This document shows positions 1-6,785 of a DNA stretch of 7,363 nt, one piece after another. Within the stretch, counting starts at the first letter, position 1. Each line of letters begins with the position of its first letter. The stretch covers positions 1 through 7,363 of the forward strand of contig CAYXKM010000069.1 in assembly GCA_964465665.1 (NCBI GenBank), in the 5' to 3' direction. This stretch comes from JAKEGN01 sp964465665 (GTDB lineage Bacteria > Pseudomonadota > Gammaproteobacteria > Steroidobacterales > Woeseiaceae). Under the pieces are notes generated by a model, which ran no database searches, had not been told where the DNA came from, and saw only the letters and a program-made list of their open reading frames with translations. Both the position numbers and the translations under genes were made by a program.

Positions 1-1
1 A

Positions 2-2140
2 ACCTATCAGCTGGTCCAGCAAATACTGAATCGCATAGTAAGCGAGCATGTCGAGACACAGCCCGGCGATTCATCCCGGGACGAGCACGCCCAGGACCCG
101 TTTGGCGACACCACCATAATCCCGGAGGACAGCTTTCAGGCCACGACGGCAGAGGAAAGCCTGCAGGTTGGTTCCGTACTGCGCGATCGCTTTCTGCTCC
201 AGGAAAAGGTCGCTGGCGGCAGCATGGGAGACGTTTACAAGGCGCTGGATCGCCGCCTGGCCGAGACTGGTAGTGAGAATCCGTTTGTGGCAATCAAGGT
301 GCTGGCGCCAAAACTTTCACGCAACGGAAACGCACTGCGCGCGCTTCAGCAGGAAGCCGCGAAGGGCCGCTTCCTGACGCATCAGAACATTGTTCGATTC
401 ATCGATCTCGATCGCGACGATGACATCTATTTCATCGTTATGGAATGGCTTGACGGCCGCACTCTGGCCGACATACTGGACAATGCACGCAACAATGCGA
501 TCGATGCGGCCACAGGATTCGACATTGCTCGCCAGATCGGCCAGGCACTCGAGTACGCGCATCGTTGCGGCGTGGTACATGCCGATGTCAAACCCGGAAA
601 CATCATGATCACGGCGTCCGGGCAGGCAAAACTTTTCGATTTCGGCGTTGCACGGGTTCGACAGAAACAGAATGCGGGTGCGCCGGAATTTGATCCCGGT
701 GTGCTGACAGCCGGCACGCCAATCTACTCCAGCATGCAGGTATTGACGGGAGAGGACCCGGTTCCGGCGGACGACGTTTTTTCGCTTGGCTGTCTCCTGT
801 ACCGGCTGCTGGCGGGTTATCGGGTCTTCGGTCCACGGAATGCGGCGGAAGCGGCACAGGCCGGCATGGAACCGCAGCGACTGCAGGGAATCAGCCAGGC
901 GCAATGGGCGGCACTCAGGAAGTCCCTGGCGTACTCGCGCGTCGCGAGGTTTGCCTCCGTTGGCGAGTTCCTGCATGCGCTGGACGGCGGCAGTCCGGTC
1001 GCCAGCGACACTCAGTCACTTCCGGAACTGGTGGATGGCGCGACGCCCGGTTTCGCAAGACGTTTTGCAACAGCCGCGGTCGTGCTGGCCGTACTCTCCG
1101 GCGCAGTCTGGGCGTTGCAACAAAGCGGGTTCCTCGCGCAGTTCGCCGATGTAGGTTTCGTGGAACCCGTTGCTGTCGAGGAGGCAACAGTCGTTTCCGC
1201 ATCGGCGCCGAAGGAACCGGCACTGACGGAAACCGCACCCGAAGCTGTGAGTGTTGCTGAGCCATCGGCCGGATTGACTGAAACGGAGGAGGCTGCGGAC
1301 ACAGCCGTTGCGAACGAGCCGGCACCGAGTAATACGGATGCACTGGAAGTTGTTGCAGCGGCTGCAGAGCCGCAAGTGGATTTTTCACTGCTGCCGCCGC
1401 CGGATCTTGTGGTCACGATCGGCGCAGCCGGCACGCCATCGATCGATGGCGGCTTGTCTCTTACGGAGGATTCGGCCCCTGCGATTGTCGATTTCGTGCG
1501 CACTGCCGACCTCTTGTCCCCGCTGAAATTGCGCCTCGAGGAAGTCAGCTACAGCGGCAATCGATCACCCTGGGAATCGGGGCAGTACACACTGCAGGAT
1601 GACGGACTGGTTCAATTCGCATCCGGCGAGCCGCGTACCCGGACCACAATTGCCATGACATCCGACCCGCTGCGTGAACCGGATCGCGAGGTCGTGCTGC
1701 AGCTTCGAGACGCTGATTATCCGGATACGGCATTCGCCAATCTCAGGTTGAATCTCATGGACGATGATCAGCGCAGGTTCGAAGCCGGGCTCATGCCGAA
1801 TACGGTGGGGTTTGCGGTCAGCCAGGTGTCAGTTCGGGAGAGTGATCCGGCCGTGCAGATCGACGTGCTGCGATTCAAGCCGGATAACAGTAGTCTGGAA
1901 GTTTCCTATGTGGTGCGGGACGTCACGGCAACCGAGGGGCAGGACTATTTCGCTCCGGGTGTCGGCACGCTGCGATTCGAACCTGGCCAGAGAACCGCAC
2001 GAATATTTATCCCTCTCGTACAGGATACCGTTGTCGAGACGGACGAAGCCTTCATGCTCGAACTTGATCCCGCGCATCACAGCGACAATGCCAACATCTT
2101 CGTGCGAATCGCGGTTATGATCCGGGATGACGATTCCTGA
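2..2140 (+). CDS. Membrane Ser/Thr protein kinase with C-terminal Calx-beta-like domains (5' partial)
   Basis: Hanks-type Ser/Thr kinase that phosphorylates proteins, probably in response to an envelope signal; its substrate is unknown. The frame is open from base 2 with no ATG, GTG or TTG before the ATG at 224. That ATG encodes the Met of the glycine-rich loop (VAGGSMGDVY), so it is not the start, and the gene begins upstream of the window; 712 residues are visible. Numbering from base 2: an acidic N-terminal stretch at 1-60, the ATP-binding lysine in VAIKV at K99, the catalytic loop HADVKPGN with D195 and N200 (HAD instead of HRD), and DFG at 213-215. The activation segment reads GTPIYSSMQVL where GTPxYMSPEQ is usual, so the APE-type Pro-Glu pair is missing. 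ADDVFSLG follows, and the domain closes with RFASVGEFLHAL. A hydrophobic helix lies at about 355-372, then an Ala/Glu/Pro-rich linker to about 465. Next come a diverged Calx-beta-like unit (about 468-582) and a clear one (about 600-712, with GTLRFEPGQ and a final RDDD). The catalytic residues are present, so it is probably active. Confidence 0.93.
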   Translation, partial: TYQLVQQILNRIVSEHVETQPGDSSRDEHAQDPFGDTTIIPEDSFQATTAEESLQVGSVLRDRFLLQEKVAGGSMGDVYKALDRRLAETGSENPFVAIKVLAPKLSRNGNALRALQQEAAKGRFLTHQNIVRFIDLDRDDDIYFIVMEWLDGRTLADILDNARNNAIDAATGFDIARQIGQALEYAHRCGVVHADVKPGNIMITASGQAKLFDFGVARVRQKQNAGAPEFDPGVLTAGTPIYSSMQVLTGEDPVPADDVFSLGCLLYRLLAGYRVFGPRNAAEAAQAGMEPQRLQGISQAQWAALRKSLAYSRVARFASVGEFLHALDGGSPVASDTQSLPELVDGATPGFARRFATAAVVLAVLSGAVWALQQSGFLAQFADVGFVEPVAVEEATVVSASAPKEPALTETAPEAVSVAEPSAGLTETEEAADTAVANEPAPSNTDALEVVAAAAEPQVDFSLLPPPDLVVTIGAAGTPSIDGGLSLTEDSAPAIVDFVRTADLLSPLKLRLEEVSYSGNRSPWESGQYTLQDDGLVQFASGEPRTRTTIAMTSDPLREPDREVVLQLRDADYPDTAFANLRLNLMDDDQRRFEAGLMPNTVGFAVSQVSVRESDPAVQIDVLRFKPDNSSLEVSYVVRDVTATEGQDYFAPGVGTLRFEPGQRTARIFIPLVQDTVVETDEAFMLELDPAHHSDNANIFVRIAVMIRDDDS

Positions 2141-2179
2141 GTCAGTTCCTGCACAGACCAGGACCAAACGAGCGTTAAA

Positions 2180-3868
2180 ATGAAAGAGAAGGACCTGCGG
2201 CGCTATTCACGCGTCGTCGTCGATGGCGTTGAACACGCGCCCGGCCGGGCGATGTTGCGCGCAGTGGGGTTCAGTGACGCCGATTTTTCCCGGCCACAGG
2301 TAGGCATTGCATCGACCTGGAGCATGGTTACGCCCTGCAACATGCATATCGATGCGCTCGCGAGGCAGGCCGCAGCCGGTGCCGACAGCGCCGGCGGCAA
2401 AGCGGTGATCTTCAACACCATTACCGTATCCGACGGCATATCGATGGGCACACCGGGCATGCGCTATTCACTCGTGTCGCGAGAGGTCATAGCGGATTCC
2501 ATCGAAGCGGTCGCCGGCGCACAGGGTTTCGATGCCCTGATTGCGATCGGCGGCTGTGACAAAAACATGCCCGGTTGTGTCATGGCGATGGCGCGGCTCA
2601 ATCGTCCGTCCATTTTCGTCTACGGGGGTACGATCAGGCCGGGCGCGAATCGGCGCGATATCGTATCCGTGTTCGAGGCAGTCGGTGCACTCTCCGGCGG
2701 CCGGATCAGCGAGTCCGAACTGTACGAGATCGAGAAGACGGCCATTCCCGGCCCGGGAAGCTGTGGCGGGATGTACACGGCCAACACTATGGCTTCTGCG
2801 ATAGAAGCTTTGGGACTGAGCCTGGCCAACAGCTCGGCGCAGGAAGCCGAGTCGCCGGGCAAGATCGACGACTGTCAACGCGCCGGCAAAGCAGTTATCA
2901 ATCTGCTGCGGAACAACATCAGGCCGTCCGATATCCTTACTCCAAGAGCATTCGAGAACGCGATCACCGTTGTCGTTGCGCTGGGCGGCTCGACCAATGC
3001 AGTTTTGCATCTGCTTGCCATTGCGCATGAAGCCGGAGTCAAACTCGGTCTCAAAGACTTCACCCGCATAGGCGCTCGTGTGCCCGTGCTGGCAGACGTC
3101 AGGCCGAGCGGGCGGTTCCTCATGTCGGAGCTGATCGCCATCGGCGGCATACAACCACTGATGAGGCGCTTGCTTGACAAGGGCCTGTTGCACGGCGACT
3201 GCCTTACGGTGACGGGGCGCACAGTGGCCGAAAACCTCGCATCGGTCGCCGATTACCCGGGCGGCCAGCAGGTGATACGCAGCTTTGACGATCCGGTAAA
3301 GGCCGACAGTCACCTCGTGATACTCCATGGCAACCTTGCGCCGGACGGTGCTGTCGCCAAGATCAGTGGCAAGGAAGGCGTAAGCTTTCGCGGACACGCG
3401 CGAATCTTTCACTCGGAGGAAGAGGCATTGCAGGCCATACTCGGTGGCAGGATCCGCGCCGGTGACGTCATCGTGATTCGCTATGAGGGCCCGAAAGGCG
3501 GGCCAGGTATGCGGGAGATGCTGAGCCCGACGTCTGCAATCATGGGCAAAGGTCTGGGCAAGGATGTGGCGTTGATAACAGATGGGCGATTTTCCGGCGG
3601 CAGTCACGGCTTCGTGGTAGGGCATGTCTCGCCCGAAGCGGCCGTTGGCGGCCCTATCGCATTGCTCGAGGAAGGCGACGAAATATCCATCGATGCGGCA
3701 ACCGGGCAACTCAGTGTTGATCTGTCGCCGGATGACCTCGCCAGGCGGCGCAGCCGTTGGGTCCGTCCTCATTCGGACGTCAGCAAAGGACTGCTTGCGA
3801 AATACCGCTCGGAAGTGTCGTCTGCATCCCTCGGTGCCGTGACAGTCGCACGCGACTGGGAAATCTGA
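2180..3868 (+). CDS. ilvD: Dihydroxy-acid dehydratase
   Basis: Cytoplasmic enzyme (EC 4.2.1.9) that dehydrates 2,3-dihydroxy-isovalerate and 2,3-dihydroxy-3-methylvalerate to the 2-oxo acids of the valine/leucine and isoleucine pathways. It is a full-length 562-residue IlvD/Edd-family protein. Likely Fe-S ligands are C53 (TPCNMH), C126 (GGCDKNMPGC) and C195 (GPGSCGGMYTANTM). K128 in CDKNM is the residue carbamylated for Mg binding in this family, and S472 in DGRFSGGSHG is the likely catalytic serine. GGSTNAVLHLL at about 269-279 is another family signature. The short length and the CDKNMPG and IFVYGGTI motifs resemble the [2Fe-2S] form found in plants, cyanobacteria and mycobacteria rather than the 616-residue [4Fe-4S] enzyme of E. 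coli; the cluster type is an inference. The ATG at 2180 suits the family N-terminus, but the upstream Shine-Dalgarno is weak. The gene lies 39 bp after the kinase gene, with no terminator seen between them. Sugar-acid dehydratases share the fold, but these motifs favour IlvD. Confidence 0.96.
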   Translation: MKEKDLRRYSRVVVDGVEHAPGRAMLRAVGFSDADFSRPQVGIASTWSMVTPCNMHIDALARQAAAGADSAGGKAVIFNTITVSDGISMGTPGMRYSLVSREVIADSIEAVAGAQGFDALIAIGGCDKNMPGCVMAMARLNRPSIFVYGGTIRPGANRRDIVSVFEAVGALSGGRISESELYEIEKTAIPGPGSCGGMYTANTMASAIEALGLSLANSSAQEAESPGKIDDCQRAGKAVINLLRNNIRPSDILTPRAFENAITVVVALGGSTNAVLHLLAIAHEAGVKLGLKDFTRIGARVPVLADVRPSGRFLMSELIAIGGIQPLMRRLLDKGLLHGDCLTVTGRTVAENLASVADYPGGQQVIRSFDDPVKADSHLVILHGNLAPDGAVAKISGKEGVSFRGHARIFHSEEEALQAILGGRIRAGDVIVIRYEGPKGGPGMREMLSPTSAIMGKGLGKDVALITDGRFSGGSHGFVVGHVSPEAAVGGPIALLEEGDEISIDAATGQLSVDLSPDDLARRRSRWVRPHSDVSKGLLAKYRSEVSSASLGAVTVARDWEI

Positions 3869-3880
3869 AGCAGAATGGTC

Positions 3881-3909
3881 TTGACCTGCACGGCGTGGTC
3901 CGTTTTACT
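3881..3909 (+). promoter_or_regulatory. Possible sigma-70 promoter for the lysC-lysA leader
   Basis: TTGACC at 3881-3886 (5 of 6 matches to the -35 consensus) is followed after 17 bp by TTTACT at 3904-3909 (4 of 6 matches to the -10). It starts 12 bp after the ilvD stop codon. Transcription would begin near 3916, giving a leader of about 200 nt before the GTG start. A second, weaker candidate overlaps it downstream: TTGAGA at 3916-3921, 17 bp, then TATGTG at 3939-3944. This is consensus matching only. Confidence 0.35.
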
Positions 3910-3948
3910 TCCGGCTTGAGAATGACTTACACCCGCGTTATGTGCCGT

Positions 3949-4088
3949 GGCTGCCGAATCGCAGCCCGAAAATGCTTAAAACGAATGGCGCGCCAGAGGT
4001 GCGCGGGTGAAATGGTCGGCAGAAACGGCTAACAAAAGCCGGCTGCCACCATCCAACCCGCGAGGATAATCCGAGCGGGTTTTTTTTT
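3949..4088 (+). promoter_or_regulatory. Structured leader RNA with mutually exclusive hairpins (candidate attenuator)
   Basis: The gap between ilvD and the lysC-lysA fusion holds several hairpins that can be read by eye. H1 pairs GGCTGC 3949-3954 with GCAGCC 3961-3966. H2 pairs GCGCGCC 3988-3994 with GGTGCGC 3998-4004, with loop AGA and one G-U pair. H3 has 15 pairs: ATGGT 4012-4016 with ACCAT 4048-4052, GGCAG 4018-4022 with CTGCC 4043-4047, and CGGCT 4026-4030 with AGCCG 4037-4041, around the loop AACAAA. A rho-independent terminator follows at 4055-4088. CGCGGGT 4002-4008 is also fully complementary to ACCCGCG 4056-4062. That pairing would extend H3 and would use up the 5' arm of the terminator, while itself competing with H2. 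The set therefore behaves like an anti-antiterminator, antiterminator and terminator. Control of lysC-lysA is inferred from position. I recognise no described riboswitch family here. The structures could instead belong to a small RNA or to the 3' end of the ilvD transcript. Confidence 0.55.
4055..4088 (+). terminator. Rho-independent terminator just upstream of lysC-lysA
   Basis: AACCCGC at 4055-4061 pairs perfectly with GCGGGTT at 4075-4081 across a 13-nt loop that contains a small nested GGA/TCC stem. A run of nine T spans 4080-4088. There is no matching A-run on the left side, so it works on the plus strand only. It ends 34 bp before the GTG at 4123. It could end the ilvD transcript, act as the switchable terminator of a lysC-lysA leader, or do both. 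Confidence 0.85.
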
Positions 4089-4106
4089 GTAACAGGGCGG
4101 ATTCGC

Positions 4107-4114
4107 CAGAGAGG
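4107..4114 (+). promoter_or_regulatory. Ribosome binding site supporting the GTG start of lysC-lysA
   Basis: A purine-rich AGAGAGG-like stretch ends with GAGG at 4111-4114, 8 nt before the GTG at 4123. No comparable site lies close to the next in-frame ATG at 4213. That ATG encodes the Met just before KFGGSS, at the very edge of the kinase domain, so the GTG is preferred as the start. Confidence 0.6.
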
Positions 4115-4122
4115 CAACACCG

Positions 4123-6768
4123 GTGGACGCAGTCGAATTGGCCGAAGCAACGTTCGCTTCAGGTGAAAGCCTTGGTACCGGGCCCGAAATCGGGTGCTCG
4201 CCATGGGTAGTCATGAAATTCGGCGGCAGCAGTGTGACCTCAGCGGCAAACTGGCAGACGATCTGCAATCTGTTGCGAAAAAGGTTACGTGACGGGCTCA
4301 GACCGGTAGTGGTTCAGTCCGCTTTGCAGGGCGTGTCGAATGCGCTGAGCCAGATTGCGCACGACGCAGTCAAAGGCGTTGCCGCGAAGGAACTGGACGC
4401 ACTGCGGACCCGCCACGAAACGCTCGCAGAGTCCCTGGGTTTGACAGATGGCGCGTTACTTGGCGACCTGTTCGTTGAACTCAAGGGCATTCTGACGTGC
4501 ATCGAGGAAGCCGGCGAGGCAAGTCCGAAGCTTCAGGCAGCCGCACTTTCCATGGGGGAGCTCATGGCATCCAAGATCGGCGCCGCCTTCCTCCGTCGGC
4601 AGGGACTGGATGTCCGGTGGATCGATGCCCGTGAGCTGTTGCGGTGCGATAACCGCATGCAACGATCTCCGACCCAGAGGTACCTTTCTGCGACCTGCGG
4701 CTACGACGCGGATCCGCAGTTGCAAGCCCGATTCGCGGCGGCGGGCGAAGTCATGCTCACCCAGGGTTTCATAGCGCGCGATGCCACCGGAGACACCATT
4801 CTGCTCGGGAGAGAAGGGTCGGACACGTCCGCCGCCTATCTTGCGGCCAAGCTTCAGGCCCGGCGGCTGGAGATCTGGAAAGACGTGCCCGGTATGTTCT
4901 CCGCCGACCCGAAACTACTTCCGTCAGCAAGACTCCTGGTCGATCTGCACTACGACGAGGCCAGAGAGCTGGCGTCCACCGGCAGCACGGTGTTGCACCC
5001 CCGCTGCCTGTCGCCGTTGAGTCGATCCGGCATTCCACTTTTCATCCGTTGCCTTCATGCACCCTCGATTTCCGGGACTGTCGTTTCCGCTGCACCACGG
5101 GAGTCGGCTCCGCGGGTAAAGGGCATATCCGCCCGCAAGGGTGTCAACCTGATTTCGATGGACGGCATGGCGATGTGGCACGAAGTCGGATTTCTTGCGG
5201 ACGCTTTTTCCGTGTTCGCGCGCCACGGAGTGTCCATCGACCTGGTGTCCACGTCGGAATCCAACGTTACGGTGTCGGTAGACACGATCGATGGCATGTT
5301 TCCGCCTGGCGTGCGCGACGTGTTGCTCGCCGACCTGGAGAAACTGTGTCGGGCGCGGTCGATTGCGGATTGTGCCGTCGTGAGCCTCGTAGGACGGCGC
5401 ATGCGCAGTAATCTTGCGCGGATGGCGCAGGCACTCGCGGTTTTCGAAGAGGAAAAAATTCACCTGGTCACCCAGGGTGCGAGCGATCTCAATTTCAGTT
5501 TCGTTATTGATGAAGACCAGGTGCCAAGGCTGATCGCAAAGCTGCACGCGAGCATGATAACGACGTCGGGCGACGATCAGGTGTTCGGCCCCAGCTGGGA
5601 ACAACTGTTTACCGCAGAGCCCAGGGCACCGCGGCGGCAACAGGCCTGGTGGGAATCCCGACGCGATGAATTGTTGCAGCTAGCTGCGCGTCAGGGGAAC
5701 GCATACGTCTATGACGGCAACAGTATTGCTGCGGCTGCGCGCCGCGTATTGAGCCTGAAATCCGTTAGCCGGGTGCTGTATGCAATGAAAGCCAACTTCA
5801 ACCCCGCCGTGCTGAATATACTCGCTGATGCCGGGATCGACTTCGACTGCGTTTCGCCGGGAGAGGTGCAACACCTGTTCTCTGTCGTGCCGGGACTGGA
5901 GCGGACACGCATCCTGTATACGCCGAACTTTGCGCCCCGCGAGGAATACGCCTGGGCACTCTCTGAAGGCCTGCAACTGACCCTGGACAGCCTTTATCCC
6001 CTGCAGGCATGGCCGGAGCTGTTCCACGGCAGTCAGCTCTTCATTCGTCTCGATCCGGGCAAAGGGCTGGGTCATCACGACCATGTTCGAACCGCCGGCA
6101 ATTACTCCAAATTCGGTGTGCCGCTGTTCGAGGTCGACGACCTGAAATCGTTGACGGACAGGGCCAATGCCACTGTCATCGGCATGCATGCACACAGCGG
6201 CAGTGGTATTCACGAGCCGGACAACTGGTTGTCGGTCGCCGACACGCTTTCCCGGGTTGCGAATCGGTTTCCGGAGGTCCGGGTGCTGGACCTCGGTGGT
6301 GGCATCGGTGTGCCCGACAGGCCTGGGGAACCGGCTTTCGATCTGGACGTTCTGGACGGCCTGTTGCGCGCATTCAGAAAGCGCCATCCGCGATACGAAC
6401 TTTGGCTTGAGCCCGGGCGATACCTCGTATCCCAGGCTGGCGTGCTCATCAGCCGCGTCACACAGACCAAGGGCAAGGGCGAAAGACGCTACGTCGGCAT
6501 CGGTACCGGCATGAATTCATTGATTCGACCAGCGTTGTATGGCGCCTATCACGAAATAGTCAACCTTACCCGGATGGGCAAACCGGCAGGGGAGGTCGCA
6601 ACCATTGTCGGCCCCATCTGCGAATCCGGGGACAAACTCGGCACAGACCGCATACTGCCCCACACCGTTGAGAACGATGTGATTCTTATCGCAAACGCAG
6701 GTGCCTACGGCTATGCGATGAGTTCGCGGTATAACCTGCGCGAACCGGCAGCGGAGGTGGTCATTTGA
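4123..6768 (+). CDS. Bifunctional aspartate kinase / diaminopimelate decarboxylase
   Basis: One 881-residue cytoplasmic chain carries the first enzyme of the aspartate pathway (EC 2.7.2.4, aspartate to aspartyl phosphate) and the last step of lysine synthesis (EC 4.1.1.20, meso-diaminopimelate to lysine plus CO2). After about 30 extra N-terminal residues, the kinase domain runs to about 310, with KFGGSSV at 32-38, GREGSDTS at 229-236 and KDVPGMFSADPK. Two ACT-type regulatory units follow, at about 332-400 and 419-480. The first contains MWHEVGFLA (351-359) and HGVSIDLVSTSE (368-379). These resemble the lysine-binding segment of E. coli AKIII, so lysine feedback is likely (inference). The PLP-dependent decarboxylase domain (about 505-881) has K556 in YAMKAN for the Schiff base, HAHSGSG at 689-695, GGG at 725-727, EPGR at 763-766, C833 in CESGD, and the AGAYGYAMSSRYN signature near the end. 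Both halves keep their active-site motifs. The glutamate in GREGSD is a variant of the usual GRGGSD that also occurs in other aspartokinases. The fusion is known from Xanthomonadales. The start is GTG, supported by the GAGG site. Confidence 0.96.
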   Translation: MDAVELAEATFASGESLGTGPEIGCSPWVVMKFGGSSVTSAANWQTICNLLRKRLRDGLRPVVVQSALQGVSNALSQIAHDAVKGVAAKELDALRTRHETLAESLGLTDGALLGDLFVELKGILTCIEEAGEASPKLQAAALSMGELMASKIGAAFLRRQGLDVRWIDARELLRCDNRMQRSPTQRYLSATCGYDADPQLQARFAAAGEVMLTQGFIARDATGDTILLGREGSDTSAAYLAAKLQARRLEIWKDVPGMFSADPKLLPSARLLVDLHYDEARELASTGSTVLHPRCLSPLSRSGIPLFIRCLHAPSISGTVVSAAPRESAPRVKGISARKGVNLISMDGMAMWHEVGFLADAFSVFARHGVSIDLVSTSESNVTVSVDTIDGMFPPGVRDVLLADLEKLCRARSIADCAVVSLVGRRMRSNLARMAQALAVFEEEKIHLVTQGASDLNFSFVIDEDQVPRLIAKLHASMITTSGDDQVFGPSWEQLFTAEPRAPRRQQAWWESRRDELLQLAARQGNAYVYDGNSIAAAARRVLSLKSVSRVLYAMKANFNPAVLNILADAGIDFDCVSPGEVQHLFSVVPGLERTRILYTPNFAPREEYAWALSEGLQLTLDSLYPLQAWPELFHGSQLFIRLDPGKGLGHHDHVRTAGNYSKFGVPLFEVDDLKSLTDRANATVIGMHAHSGSGIHEPDNWLSVADTLSRVANRFPEVRVLDLGGGIGVPDRPGEPAFDLDVLDGLLRAFRKRHPRYELWLEPGRYLVSQAGVLISRVTQTKGKGERRYVGIGTGMNSLIRPALYGAYHEIVNLTRMGKPAGEVATIVGPICESGDKLGTDRILPHTVENDVILIANAGAYGYAMSSRYNLREPAAEVVI

Positions 6769-6785
6769 CGGTCATTGGCACGAAC

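Noticed and set aside
224..226. ATG at 224 as the start of the kinase gene
   Set aside because: It falls inside the glycine-rich ATP-binding loop. The frame upstream is open to the window edge and encodes a normal kinase N-terminus (RDRFLLQEKV).
317..976. 219-residue minus-strand open frame within the kinase gene
   Set aside because: It covers the conserved kinase catalytic core on the other strand and has no independent support.
2468..3772. Long 434-residue minus-strand open frame opposite ilvD
   Set aside because: Its translation shows no recognisable motif, and it lies entirely within a clear ilvD gene. Long antisense frames are expected in GC-rich coding DNA.
3995..4003. AGAGGTGCG resembles the 5' conserved box of the lysine riboswitch
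   Set aside because: The other L-box elements (the GCCGAAG-type segment, five-stem junction and distal closing strand) are missing, and only about 50 nt remain before the terminator, too few for a lysine riboswitch of about 170 nt. The box also sits inside the H2 hairpin.
3976..4054. Possible tRNA ending near the CCACCA at 4046-4051
   Set aside because: No cloverleaf can be drawn: there is no T-loop GTTCGA-type sequence and no anticodon arm. The CCACCA is explained as the 3' arm of H3.
4924..5640. 238-residue minus-strand open frame within lysC-lysA
   Set aside because: It is a mirror of the ACT-domain coding region, with no family features and no ribosome site noted.
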